Origin: JAENVT01 sp963720775
Lineage (GTDB): Bacteria > Actinomycetota > Acidimicrobiia > Acidimicrobiales > Ilumatobacteraceae
DNA length: 64,000 nt
NCBI GenBank assembly: GCA_963720775.1
Contig: CAVRGR010000001.1
Span: forward strand, 248,001-312,000
Direction of reading: 5' to 3'
Both the position numbers and the translations under genes were made by a program. Shown here piece after piece: positions 51,417-60,807 of this stretch. The notes under the pieces are model-generated. The model saw only the letters and a program-made list of their open reading frames with translations. It had not been told where the DNA came from and did no database searches. The first letter of the stretch is position 1. Every line of letters starts with the position of its first letter.

Positions 51417-53663
51417 ATGAGTTCCAGCCAGGTCCAGCCGAGCCCGTGGGTTCTGGCCAGCGAGCCGACGAGCCTCGGCGACCCGAGTGGACTGGTCACT
51501 CTTGTCGACGGCCAGACGTTCTGCCTCAGTGGCCGGTCGGGTGACTTCAGCACCAATCCCACCCACGGTGTGTTCTTCGCCGACATGCGGGTGTTGAGTC
51601 AAGCCCGGTTGCTCGTCGGCGGGGTGACCGTGGAGTCGCTGGCGGTCAGCCTCACCGATGCGAGCGGCGCGACGTTCGTCGGTCGGTCGATCCCAGCGAG
51701 CACGACCGAACCCCGAGTGCTCGTCGTCCGACGCCGACAGCTCGGATCCGTGTGGCACGAGCAGGTCGAGTTGCGCAACACCGGGGCGATTCCTGTGACG
51801 ACGGTTGTCGAGTTGGAGGTTGCCGCCGACTTCGCCGATGTCTTCGCGATCAAGGAGGGCCGGCCGAGCAGTCAAGGCGAACACTCGCTGGAGGTCCGCG
51901 AGCACAGCCTCCTGTTCGGATGGCGCCTCGGCGACGTGCATCGCCAGGCAGAGCTGAGCGTGGATGGGCCACCCGTTCACGTGTCGACCCACGGCTTCGT
52001 GTGGAGTGTGACCCTCGAGCCGCATGGCATCTGCCTGCTGCAGCTCGATCTCACCGTGGCCCTCGGCAACTCGTGGATCGAACATCGTCACCACCATCCC
52101 AACTTGCCCAACGCCGAGAACCGCAACGAAGGCTGGTTGGCGTCGGTGCCGAAGCTGCGCAGCGCCGACCGCATCCTCAGCGCGGCGTACGACAGGTCCA
52201 TCGAGGACATCGGCGCCCTGCGCCTGCACGACCCTACGGGGCGCCGCAAGCCGGTGATCGCAGCGGGCGCTCCGTGGTACATGACCCTGTTCGGGCGCGA
52301 CGCTTTGATCAGCGCGTACATGGCGCTGCCCGTCGACCCGACCCTGGCGATCGGGGTGCTCGAAGCGCTCGGTGAACTGCAAGGGCAGCGCGTGGATCCG
52401 ATCACCGAGGAAGAGCCGGGTCGCATCATGCACGAGACCCGGTACCTCGGCGTCGATGCTCCGACGTTGACGGGAGGCAGCACCTATTACGGCTCCGCCG
52501 ACGCGACACCCTTGTACGTCGTGTTGCTCGGCGAGCTCAGCCGTTGGGGTCTCGGCGACGAGACGTTGCACGCCCTGCTTCCGCATGCCGATCGGGCCCT
52601 GGAATGGATGGAGAAGTACGGCGATCGCGATGGCGACGGGTACATCGAATACGAGAAGACCTCGGATCGCGGGTTGTCGAATCAGGGCTGGAAGGATTCG
52701 GCCGATGGGATTCGGTATCACGACGGACGGCTGGCGGAGGCTCCGCTCGCGTTGTGCGAAGTTCAGGGCTACGCCTACGCAGCTCACTGCGCCAGGGTGG
52801 CCATCGCGCGGCGGCTCGGGGAACACGACGTCGCACTCCGTCACCAGCTGCTCGCCTCACAGTTGAAGGAGAGGTTCAACCGCGACTTCTGGCTCGAAGA
52901 GCTCGGTTGGTATGCCGTCGCACTGGGTCCCGACAAGAAGCCCGTGGATTCGCTGACGTCGAACATGGGCCACTGCTTGTGGAGCGGGATCGTTCCCGTC
53001 GAGCGCGCCGAGTTGGTCGCCGCGAAGCTGATGTCGCGGCAGATGTGGAACGGCTGGGGCATCAGGACGCTGGCCAACGACGAAGTGGCCTACGACCCGA
53101 TGAGCTACCACTGCGGCACGGTGTGGCCCCACGACGGCGCACTGTGCGCAGCCGGGTTGAAGGCCTACGGTTTCGACGGCGACGCCTTGACCGTGGCTAG
53201 AGGGCTGTTCGCGGCATCAGAGGCGTGGAACGGTCGCCTACCGGAGCTGTTCTCCGGGCTCGATCGGGCCGACGTCGAGACCCCCGTCCCGTTCCCCACG
53301 TCGTGCTCGCCACAGGCGTGGTCGGCGGCGACGCCCTTCCTGCTGTTGCGCCTCATGCTCGGACTCGAACCCGATGCCGTCGCAGGATTGAAGGTGGTGC
53401 CGATACCGGGTGCGATCGAAGACGACCTGTTGTTGGCGGGTGTGCGCCTGGTCGACCGGAGGTTCAACCTGCGAATCGATGATGGCATCGTCACCGTGCG
53501 CGAGCTCGTCGAGCGACCGAGCGGACCTCACGACACGAGAGAGATGCCGGTCATCCCGCCGATGGTCGCGGAACGAACTGCCGAACAGCCTCTGCTACAC
53601 CAAGGCCGACGCTGGCCGTTGTCAGTGGCACGCCAGCTGCTCGGACAGCGTCGTCGGCATTAG
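51417..53663 (+). CDS. Glycogen debranching enzyme (amylo-alpha-1,6-glucosidase type)
   Basis: A 748-residue protein. The N-terminal ~250 residues are a beta-rich domain (FADMRVLSQARLLVGG), and the remainder an (alpha/alpha)6 barrel: YMTLFGRDALISAYMAL, then SNQGWKDSADGIRY with Asp residues likely catalytic. SYHCGTVWPHDGALCAAG and SCSPQAWSAATPFLLLRLML are typical. It would remove alpha-1,6 branches of glycogen or trim a related glucan. The last 113 bases overlap the convergent HAD gene. Confidence 0.88.
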   Translation: MSSSQVQPSPWVLASEPTSLGDPSGLVTLVDGQTFCLSGRSGDFSTNPTHGVFFADMRVLSQARLLVGGVTVESLAVSLTDASGATFVGRSIPASTTEPRVLVVRRRQLGSVWHEQVELRNTGAIPVTTVVELEVAADFADVFAIKEGRPSSQGEHSLEVREHSLLFGWRLGDVHRQAELSVDGPPVHVSTHGFVWSVTLEPHGICLLQLDLTVALGNSWIEHRHHHPNLPNAENRNEGWLASVPKLRSADRILSAAYDRSIEDIGALRLHDPTGRRKPVIAAGAPWYMTLFGRDALISAYMALPVDPTLAIGVLEALGELQGQRVDPITEEEPGRIMHETRYLGVDAPTLTGGSTYYGSADATPLYVVLLGELSRWGLGDETLHALLPHADRALEWMEKYGDRDGDGYIEYEKTSDRGLSNQGWKDSADGIRYHDGRLAEAPLALCEVQGYAYAAHCARVAIARRLGEHDVALRHQLLASQLKERFNRDFWLEELGWYAVALGPDKKPVDSLTSNMGHCLWSGIVPVERAELVAAKLMSRQMWNGWGIRTLANDEVAYDPMSYHCGTVWPHDGALCAAGLKAYGFDGDALTVARGLFAASEAWNGRLPELFSGLDRADVETPVPFPTSCSPQAWSAATPFLLLRLMLGLEPDAVAGLKVVPIPGAIEDDLLLAGVRLVDRRFNLRIDDGIVTVRELVERPSGPHDTREMPVIPPMVAERTAEQPLLHQGRRWPLSVARQLLGQRRRH

Positions 53664-54234
53664 CGACACCCACGGCGATCGTCGCCACCGCGAACATCGG
53701 CAGGTCGTTCTCGGCATCTCCGATCGCCAGGATCGGCACCTGCTCCAACCGCAGTTCGGCGATCGCGGCCGACAGCCCCGTTCCCTTGTCGCATCCCCAG
53801 GGGGCCAAGGCGATCGACGCCTTGTTGGTCACGATGCGTCTGGTGCTTCCGAGGCGATCGCGCACCTCGGTGACAACCTCGAGCGACGTGGTCGGTGCAC
53901 CGACGACGACGTGGCCGATGTCCAGCGAAGTGACGCCTGCGTTGAGCAAGCCGGCCACCAGTTCGGGCTCGACGGGCTCGGCCAGCAGTGCAAGCCGGCC
54001 GGTGCTGGCATCGACCATGACCCCGCCCTCCTCGCACACGACTCGGTCGGCAATGGCCACGATGGCGGGTACGACGAGATCGAGCCCCTCCCATCGCCTG
54101 CCGGTGACGATGACCAGCGTGTGACCGTCAACATGAGCCCGGGTGAGCTCCTCGACCGCCTCGTCGGCCACCCCTGAGCCGTCGTACAGCGTTCCGTCGA
54201 CATCGATCGCTATCACCATTTTCTGCACACTCAT
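53551..54234 (-). CDS. HAD-superfamily phosphatase (Cof type IIB)
   Basis: A 227-residue HAD phosphatase. Motif I is AIDVDGTLYDG, motif II LVIVTGRRWEG, motif III the Lys in WGCDKGTG, and motif IV AIGDAENDLPMF. The GDAEND form is that of Cof/sucrose-phosphatase-like enzymes, not of trehalose-6-phosphate phosphatase (GDDxTDE). It is divergent from otsA. It may act on a sugar phosphate or glyceryl phosphate. Confidence 0.88.
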   Translation of the reverse strand: MSVQKMVIAIDVDGTLYDGSGVADEAVEELTRAHVDGHTLVIVTGRRWEGLDLVVPAIVAIADRVVCEEGGVMVDASTGRLALLAEPVEPELVAGLLNAGVTSLDIGHVVVGAPTTSLEVVTEVRDRLGSTRRIVTNKASIALAPWGCDKGTGLSAAIAELRLEQVPILAIGDAENDLPMFAVATIAVGVANADDAVRAAGVPLTTASVGLGVAEAVRQFVPRPSAG

Positions 54235-54292
54235 TCCTACCGTCGTGCAGAAGCTGCCGGCACCTTCGGAACCGAAAGTGTTTCGACTCGCT

Positions 54293-54298
54293 TATGAT
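54293..54298 (+). promoter_or_regulatory. Possible -10 element of otsA
   Basis: TATGAT lies 48 bases before the otsA start codon in the 112-base gap between divergent genes. A GGAACC at 54268-54273, 19 bases upstream, resembles the -35 of ECF sigma promoters, but spacing is not ideal. Tentative. Confidence 0.35.
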
Positions 54299-54346
54299 CG
54301 GGTACAGCGGACGGGTCGATCGAAGCATTGAAAGGCCTGTTGACCG

Positions 54347-55804
54347 ATGAAGGGACTCGTCGTTGCAGCCAACCGGCTGCCGATCGAAATCACTGCTGAT
54401 GGGCAGCTCAATCCCAGCCCAGGGGGTCTGTCATCGGCACTCTCCTCGGTGACTGCTGCGGGAACGCAATGGGTTGGCTGGGCGGGGCCGGATGCTGTGC
54501 GACCGAAGCCCTTCGACCACGGTGACCTGCGGCTTCATCCCGTGACACTGTCGGTCGATGACGTCGACCGGTACTACCGAGGGTTCTCCAACGCGATCCT
54601 GTGGCCGCTGTTCCACGGAAGGTTGCGGCGCGTGGAGCTGAACCGCGCCTGGTGGAACGCCTATCGCGTGGTCAATCGCCGGTTCGCCAACACCATTGCC
54701 CACATCGCTCCGCTGGGCGGCACCGTGTGGGTTCACGACTACCACCTCCTGCTGGTGCCGGCGATGCTGCGCGAGAAGCGCCCCGACCTGCGGATCGGGT
54801 TGTTCTTGCACATCCCGTTCCCCAACGCCCAGTTGTTCGCGATGTTGCCGTGGCGCGAGGAGGTCATCGAGGGGATGCTGGGAGCTGACGTGGTCGGCTT
54901 CCAGATTCCCGAGGATGTCGCCAACTTCATGGCTGCGGCGAAGCGGTTGATCGACCCGCGAATTCTGGGTCGAGCGATCTATCAGGGGTCGCGTTCGGTC
55001 GATGTCGACGCGTTCCCGATCTCCGTCGACTTCGCCGCCTGGGATTCGCTCGGAGAGCAAGCGTCAGCCGCGGCGATGAAGAATCGCCAGGATCTCGGCG
55101 TCGAATCGGTGCTGCTCGGCATCGACCGGCTCGACTACACCAAGGGCATCTCCCAACGCCTGCGGGCCTTCGGTGAGCTGCTCGACAGCGGCCAGTTGGT
55201 CAGCGAGAGGTGCACGTTCGTGCAGGTGGCCGTGCCGAGCCGGTCTGAGGTTGCGGCGTACGAGGACGAGCGCGACGAGGTCGAGCAGCTGATCGAGAGG
55301 ATCAACGCCAAGCATCGCCGGCCGAACGGTTCCACGCCGGTGCACTACATCGACTACTCGCTCGACGAGGTGGCGTTGGCATCGTGGTTCCGTGCCGCCG
55401 ATGCTCTGGTGGTCACCTCCCTCGCCGACGGGATGAACCTCGTTGCCAAGGAGTTCGTCGCCGCGCGTGCGGACCTGAACGGCACGATGATCCTCAGCGA
55501 GTTTGCCGGTGCTGCGCAAGATCTCGATGGCGCCATCATCGTCAATCCGTACGACATCGAAGACATCAAGAGCGCATTGATGACTGCGATCGAGATGCCG
55601 CCCGTCGAGCGCGCCGCGCGTCTGCGTTCGATGCGTGCTGCAGTGCGCTACAACGACGTGCATCGTTGGGCGCGAACGTTCCTCAACCGGCTACGTTCGA
55701 GTTCGGCGATCCACGCCGAGGGTTTCGTGCTGCGGCCTCAGCCCGCTGATCTCGCCCAGGGAAGGGATCTCGGCGGCGAGCTCGTCGGAACGATCCCGTC
55801 GTAG
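54347..55804 (+). CDS. otsA: Trehalose-6-phosphate synthase
   Basis: A 485-residue GT20 enzyme: UDP- (or ADP-) glucose plus glucose-6-phosphate gives trehalose-6-phosphate. VVAANRLPIEI, ILWPLFHGRL, VWVHDYHLLLVPAML, FLHIPFPN, GIDRLDYTKGI and ADGMNLVAKEFVA are all diagnostic. Length is normal. No otsB-type phosphatase is adjacent. It precedes a glycosyltransferase gene by 37 bases, probably in the same transcript. Confidence 0.97.
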   Translation: MKGLVVAANRLPIEITADGQLNPSPGGLSSALSSVTAAGTQWVGWAGPDAVRPKPFDHGDLRLHPVTLSVDDVDRYYRGFSNAILWPLFHGRLRRVELNRAWWNAYRVVNRRFANTIAHIAPLGGTVWVHDYHLLLVPAMLREKRPDLRIGLFLHIPFPNAQLFAMLPWREEVIEGMLGADVVGFQIPEDVANFMAAAKRLIDPRILGRAIYQGSRSVDVDAFPISVDFAAWDSLGEQASAAAMKNRQDLGVESVLLGIDRLDYTKGISQRLRAFGELLDSGQLVSERCTFVQVAVPSRSEVAAYEDERDEVEQLIERINAKHRRPNGSTPVHYIDYSLDEVALASWFRAADALVVTSLADGMNLVAKEFVAARADLNGTMILSEFAGAAQDLDGAIIVNPYDIEDIKSALMTAIEMPPVERAARLRSMRAAVRYNDVHRWARTFLNRLRSSSAIHAEGFVLRPQPADLAQGRDLGGELVGTIPS

Positions 55805-55841
55805 CTTCCGACACGTCCGAGTCAACACCTGAGGAGTCATC

Positions 55842-56975
55842 TTGCACATCGCGATCATCGCCCCACCGTGGCTGCCGGTGCCTGCACCCGCCTACGGCGG
55901 CACTGAGGTGGTCATCGACCAACTGGCGCGCGGTCTGCAAGGCGCCGGTCATGACGTGCTGATGGTCTGCCACCCGGAGTCGAAATGTCCAGTACCGAAG
56001 GTGTCGGTCGTTCCCGAGGAAGACACGGTGCGCATGGGTCGAGCCAGCATCGAGCTCGAGCACGCCATCGGTGCCTACGAGCTGGTGAAGCACTGCGACG
56101 TGGTCCACGACCACACGCTGGCCGGACCGGTCTACTCGGCGTGGTACCCCGACCTGCCCGTGGTCACCACGAACCACAACGCATTCACTCGCACCTACAA
56201 CGCGCTGTACGCCGCCGTCGTGCCCCGGGTCGGGTTGGTGGCCATCTCCAAGTCTCATGCGGCGTCCACGCACGTACCGGTCGACGCTGTCGTGTATCAC
56301 GGGATCGACGTCGATGACTTCCCGATGGGACGCGGTGACGGGGGCTATGTCGCACTGTTGAGCCGCATGGCTCCGAACAAGGGTGTACACCGAGCAATCA
56401 CCGTTGCCCGCGCCGCCGGCATGCGCCTGAAGATCGCGGCGAAGATGCGCGAGCCGCACGAGGTTGCCTACTTCGAAGAATTCGTCGAGCCGTACTTGGG
56501 CGACGATGTGATCTATCTCGGGGAGGTCGACGCAGAAGGCAAACGCGAGCTGCTCGCATCGGCGGCCGCGCTGCTCAACCCCATCAGCTGGCGTGAACCC
56601 TTCGGCATGGCCATGCTCGAGTCGCTGGCGTGTGGCACACCCGTCGTGGGTTGTCCGCAGGGTGCTGCTCCCGAGATCGTCGAGCACGGAGTCACCGGCT
56701 ACCTCGGCGACACCGACGACGAGCTGGTGGCGGGTCTCCAATCGCTCGACCGGATCGATCGTGGAACCTGCCGCGAGCACGTGCAGCGGCGGTTCTCGGT
56801 CGGACAGATGGTGGACGGGTACGTGCGTGTGTTCGAGCAGCGGGTCGGCGCTCAGCGGTCGAGGTCGAGAACACGGTCGGCGATAGCGGCGACCGATGGG
56901 TCGTGGCTGGCGACGACCGCACAGGTGCCTTCGGCGGCGACGGATCTCAGCAGTGCGAGAACCGTGGAGATGTGA
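55842..56975 (+). CDS. GT4-family glycosyltransferase
   Basis: A 377-residue glycosyltransferase of the GT-B fold, family 4. The acceptor side has PAYGGTEVVIDQLARGL (loop GGTE) and the donor side has EPFGMAMLESLACGTPVVG (E-x7-E motif). Start is TTG at 55842, after CCTGAGGAG; no ATG is nearer. The last ~40 residues, after VFEQRVGAQRS, lack family resemblance and overlap the convergent ABC gene by 124 bases, so an earlier stop has likely been lost. It may extend a glucan or glycosylate a small molecule. Confidence 0.88.
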   Translation: MHIAIIAPPWLPVPAPAYGGTEVVIDQLARGLQGAGHDVLMVCHPESKCPVPKVSVVPEEDTVRMGRASIELEHAIGAYELVKHCDVVHDHTLAGPVYSAWYPDLPVVTTNHNAFTRTYNALYAAVVPRVGLVAISKSHAASTHVPVDAVVYHGIDVDDFPMGRGDGGYVALLSRMAPNKGVHRAITVARAAGMRLKIAAKMREPHEVAYFEEFVEPYLGDDVIYLGEVDAEGKRELLASAAALLNPISWREPFGMAMLESLACGTPVVGCPQGAAPEIVEHGVTGYLGDTDDELVAGLQSLDRIDRGTCREHVQRRFSVGQMVDGYVRVFEQRVGAQRSRSRTRSAIAATDGSWLATTAQVPSAATDLSSARTVEM

Positions 56976-57493
56976 CCCGAGTCCTGATGACTGGTCGGCT
57001 CGTCGGCGAGCAGAACGATCGGGGCGATCACGGCGGCGCGCGCCAGTGCCATCCGCTGCTGCTGACCGAGCGACGAGTCGATGGCCGCTCGCTCGGCCTC
57101 GTCGGTGAGGTCGAGCTCATCGAGGATCGCCCGGGCCCGCTGGCGGGCAACCGGCCATGACGAGCCGCTGAGCCGCAATGGCATCGCGACGTTCTCGGTC
57201 ATCGTGAGCTCGGCGATCGGGGCGAGAACCTGGGGCAGGATCGCCGTGCCGCGCCAGGTTCGATCGACGCCGTCAGCACCCCATTCCCCAAGGCGCTCCA
57301 GCCGTCCGCTGTCTGGTTCCACCCACCCGGCGAGTACGGCGAGCAGCGTCGACTTGCCGCTGCCCGACCGACCGCGAACCACGACGATCTCGTGCGACGA
57401 GAGGTTGAACGAGATCGGCTTCAAGCCGACGTTGTCGGACCAGCGCTTGGCAAGATCGGTCGCCTCGGCGAGCGGAAGTGAACCTCTCCTCAT
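56852..57493 (-). CDS. ABC transporter ATPase (lipoprotein/FtsX-type partner, second)
   Basis: A 213-residue ATPase. Walker A is GRSGSGKSTL, the signature is altered to SSLGQQQRMALARA, and Walker B reads VLLADEPTSHQD. It starts MRRGSLPL at ATG 57493, overlapping the previous ATPase stop (ATGA). A second ATPase for one permease is unusual; the pair may form a heterodimer for the FtsX-like protein. Confidence 0.88.
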   Translation of the reverse strand: MRRGSLPLAEATDLAKRWSDNVGLKPISFNLSSHEIVVVRGRSGSGKSTLLAVLAGWVEPDSGRLERLGEWGADGVDRTWRGTAILPQVLAPIAELTMTENVAMPLRLSGSSWPVARQRARAILDELDLTDEAERAAIDSSLGQQQRMALARAAVIAPIVLLADEPTSHQDSGHISTVLALLRSVAAEGTCAVVASHDPSVAAIADRVLDLDR

Positions 57494-58179
57494 CGCACCC
57501 GCCGTCCGTGGTTCAGCTCGACGACCAGGTCTCCGGCATCGATCACCATGTGGTCATGAGACGCGATCACCATGGTTGACCCGTGCGCGGCGACACCGGC
57601 GAGCACTTCTACCAGCGCAGCCGCGCCGGCACGATCGAGCGAGGCAGTCGGTTCGTCGAGGATGACGAGCTCGGGCTCGCCGGCGAGTGCGCAGGCGACG
57701 GCGAGACGTTGTTGTTCGCCCCCGGACAACTCGCGTACGCGCCGCTCGCTTGCGGCGCCGAGCCCGACGGCTCCGAGCAATGAGTCGATGTCGACGCGTG
57801 CACGGGATCCGCCGCGACGCTGACGGGCAGCCCACTGCACGTTGGCGCTTGTGTCGAGGTGATCGAGAAGGTTCTCGCTCGGTTGCGGAAGCACGATTCC
57901 GAGACGGTCGCGGCGTAATTGCCGGCGGGCACGACGCCCGAGCGCGACGATGTCGGTGCTGCCCACGGTGATCGTGCCCTCGTCGGGTCGCTGCATGCAG
58001 GCCAGCAGTGCCAGAAGCGTCGACTTGCCCGAACCCGATGGCCCGGCGACCACGGTCATCTGCCCGACCGGAACCGCCAGGTCGACGGAGTCAAGGGCGG
58101 TGACCACATCGCCGACGACGGGAAATCGTCGCACCAGTCCGTGGATCTCGGCCGCGAGTCGCGGTTCAGGCGGTTCCAC
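57490..58179 (-). CDS. ABC transporter ATPase (LolD/MacB-like)
   Basis: A 229-residue ATPase with Walker A GPSGSGKSTLLALLA, signature LSGGEQQRLAVACA and Walker B LVILDEPTASLD. It resembles ATPases that energise FtsX-fold (MacB/LolCE) permeases. Its start lies 14 bases inside the end of the permease gene. Confidence 0.93.
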   Translation of the reverse strand: MEPPEPRLAAEIHGLVRRFPVVGDVVTALDSVDLAVPVGQMTVVAGPSGSGKSTLLALLACMQRPDEGTITVGSTDIVALGRRARRQLRRDRLGIVLPQPSENLLDHLDTSANVQWAARQRRGGSRARVDIDSLLGAVGLGAASERRVRELSGGEQQRLAVACALAGEPELVILDEPTASLDRAGAAALVEVLAGVAAHGSTMVIASHDHMVIDAGDLVVELNHGRRVR

Positions 58180-60763
58180 GCATCACCTCCATGACGCGTG
58201 TGCGCTTGACCATCACGAGTCCGACGACGAGCAGGAGCACCAAGCACCCGACGACGCCACCGATGAGGGGAAGAGCTGCCGAGGGCTCGGCGACGAGGCG
58301 CGCCGGTGGCTTCAACTGCCGCAGCGAGTCGAGTCGAGGCACGGCGAGTCGACTGACGATCCATCCGATCACGATGCCCAGCGCCGCGCCGCTCAGAAGG
58401 GCAGGGGCCAACTCGGCAAGGAGCCCGACGGCCTCATCGCGGAACGTCAATCCCATGCGCGTCGTCAGCACGTGAGCGGCCTGTCGCATCTGTCGTCGGG
58501 CATCGAGAACGAGCAGCTGGGTGAGGAGCACCACCACGCCGACGAGCGCCCCGAGCATCGACAGCGTTGCGTACGCCCAGCGAACGGTGAGGAAGCTGGT
58601 CACGTCGAACACCTGCGACAGGTCGCGCGGGCTACGGGCCACGACACCCTGCGCCGACAACTGCGCGACCGCGTCGGGCGGCGGGTCGCGCAGCCAGATC
58701 TCGGTGCCCGTTGCTATGAGAGCGCGAAGGGCCACCTTGTCGACCACGACGAGGACCGCGCCGTTCCGGAAGCCGGGAAACCATCGCGCAGTCGCCACCG
58801 GCGCCACCTCCAGCGGTCGGTTGATGAGGCTCTCGAGATGGGTGTCGGGCAACGTTCCACCGACCACGATTGCGGGCAACGGATGCTCTGGATCGAGGCC
58901 GGTGCCGGCGCCTGGCGCCAAGCCCTCGAGCAGCTCGTCGAGTGTGTACTTGTCGGACGCATCGCTGCGCCAGTGGACGGCTCCGGCGAAGGTGACCCGG
59001 TCGACACCGAGCAGATCGATCGTCTGCGTGCCACTGTGACCCTGAGCGCGGGCCACGACGGTGCCGGATGTCTCGAACGGGGCCGGCAGGACGAGAACGT
59101 TCTCACTCGTGATGACCAGATCGCTGCCGAGGAAGGTCGACGCCTTGTCGCGCAGCAGCACAGCGGTGCTGTCAGTCAGTAGCCGGGCCAGGGTGAACGA
59201 ACCGGCGGCCAGGGCGGTGGCCAACAACACGGCCCCGGTGACGGTGGGTTCGGCGAGCGAACGTCGCAATCCGGTCATGACTGCCGGAGACAGTCGCCCA
59301 CCGGCGAGCCGCAGCCTGCGCAGCACGAAGAGCGTCGGCCGGGCGAGGACGGCGAGTGGGGCGATGATGGCCACGAGCGGGAAGCATTGGGCCAGGAAGT
59401 CGGCATGGGCCACCTTGGTGCCGACCTGGCGGATGCCTCCGATTCGATCGAGACGGGCGAAGGTGACGATCACTGCGGCGACGGGGATCAGCTCCCACGG
59501 CACCAGTCGTGCTCGTGATCGACGTCGAACCGGTGCATCGACGAAAGTTCGGGAGCGAGCGGCGGCGGCGCAAGCGACGATCACGAACGCAGCGATCGCG
59601 CCGACGAGGGAGAACTCGATCGCCTCACGCAGGGCGGCAGTCTCGAGCTCTGCCGACGGGCCGAGGAAGTGCACGGCCGTGAAGGCGATCGCGCCGCCGA
59701 CGATGGTTCCGATGACGACAGCGCTCGATGCAGTCCCGGCGACTCTGAGACCCAGTGAAGCAGGGGACTGGCCCTTCAAGAGGCGCAGCCGCAGTTCGCG
59801 CTGTTGTTCACGAGCGAGCAGGGCAGTTGCCGCGACGAGCAGGGCGAGCGAGGCGAGCAGGCCGACCAGGCGCACCGGTGCCATCGTGCCGGCGACCACG
59901 GCGGTGGCGGCTTCGGCGTGCCCCACGACGACCCGCAGCGCGTCGCCCCCAACGGGCACCGGCGTTCGCACTACTTGGGTGGGGATGATGACTCCGCGGG
60001 CCTTGTCGGCGAGATCGTCGAACTGTGCGGCCAGCACCACCGCGTCGTGACGGCTCAAACCTTTCGGGTTCGGTCGCAGCTCCCACTCGGCGAAGTTCTG
60101 AATACCGACGTTGCGAACCTCGTTGGACGTGGTCAACAGAGCCGCCAGTGGGAGATCTGCGGGGTCGCCGGTCTGCGATCGGAACAGGTTGCGGAGCCCG
60201 CACCAGTACGCCGGCTCGGGACGCGTCGGCACCAACGGGTAGGTGTCGACCACGTTCACCGTGTGGGTCCAGATCACCACTCCCTTGTTGTTCTTGGCCG
60301 ACAGGGTGAACACGTCCCCGGCGTGCGTGCCTTCCGGGGCGCCCAGCCAATCAGGAGCGAGCACTTCGCCGTCGGCGGGAGGTGTGACCTGGCGTCCCAG
60401 GTTGTTCTCCTGACCCTCTCTGTACACAAGGTTGGCGCGGACTGGAAGGTGTCCCCGACCGATGTCGAGGATTGCGTTGTAGGCGACGCGAGTGAGCACT
60501 CCTGGTTGGGTGTGCGCGGCGAGCGGCGCAGCGAGGGCGGCCAGCTTGTCGGACGCGTCCGGCTGGCTCGCAGCGATGGGGATGTGCAGCGCGACATCGG
60601 CAAGGCAGGTGCGGGAGAGCTCGTTCTGCAACGCCGCCGTGGCGACCGACGACAGGTAGAGCGGGGAGCCGGCGAGGCAAGCCGAGCCCAGTGCGACGAT
60701 GGCCCCAACCGCTACCCATCCGCCGCTGCCCCAACGACCAGATCGCTGAACCCGCCGGGCCAC
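58166..60763 (-). CDS. FtsX-like ABC permease, large
   Basis: About 865 residues from GTG 60763 (the upstream frame is Arg-rich and overlaps the acyl-CoA synthetase). A first membrane segment (GGWVAVGAIVALGSACLAG) is followed by a ~250-residue extracellular domain, a central bundle of membrane segments, a second extracellular domain, and three or four C-terminal segments (LVGVVVLLTQLLVLDARRQM, then VGCLVLLLVVGLVMVKRTR). This is the duplicated FtsX architecture used to move lipids or lipoproteins, or to transmit force to the cell wall. Followed by its two ATPases. Confidence 0.87.
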   Translation of the reverse strand: MARRVQRSGRWGSGGWVAVGAIVALGSACLAGSPLYLSSVATAALQNELSRTCLADVALHIPIAASQPDASDKLAALAAPLAAHTQPGVLTRVAYNAILDIGRGHLPVRANLVYREGQENNLGRQVTPPADGEVLAPDWLGAPEGTHAGDVFTLSAKNNKGVVIWTHTVNVVDTYPLVPTRPEPAYWCGLRNLFRSQTGDPADLPLAALLTTSNEVRNVGIQNFAEWELRPNPKGLSRHDAVVLAAQFDDLADKARGVIIPTQVVRTPVPVGGDALRVVVGHAEAATAVVAGTMAPVRLVGLLASLALLVAATALLAREQQRELRLRLLKGQSPASLGLRVAGTASSAVVIGTIVGGAIAFTAVHFLGPSAELETAALREAIEFSLVGAIAAFVIVACAAAARSRTFVDAPVRRRSRARLVPWELIPVAAVIVTFARLDRIGGIRQVGTKVAHADFLAQCFPLVAIIAPLAVLARPTLFVLRRLRLAGGRLSPAVMTGLRRSLAEPTVTGAVLLATALAAGSFTLARLLTDSTAVLLRDKASTFLGSDLVITSENVLVLPAPFETSGTVVARAQGHSGTQTIDLLGVDRVTFAGAVHWRSDASDKYTLDELLEGLAPGAGTGLDPEHPLPAIVVGGTLPDTHLESLINRPLEVAPVATARWFPGFRNGAVLVVVDKVALRALIATGTEIWLRDPPPDAVAQLSAQGVVARSPRDLSQVFDVTSFLTVRWAYATLSMLGALVGVVVLLTQLLVLDARRQMRQAAHVLTTRMGLTFRDEAVGLLAELAPALLSGAALGIVIGWIVSRLAVPRLDSLRQLKPPARLVAEPSAALPLIGGVVGCLVLLLVVGLVMVKRTRVMEVMRGTA

Positions 60764-60807
60764 ACAGGCGATGCTAAACCGTCGGCTTCGCCGCAGCGAG
60801 TCGCAGG

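Noticed and set aside
53551..54234. HAD protein as trehalose-6-phosphate phosphatase OtsB
   Set aside because: Motif IV is GDAENDLPMF (Cof/SPP type) and lacks the GDDxTDE form of OtsB; position next to otsA alone is not enough.
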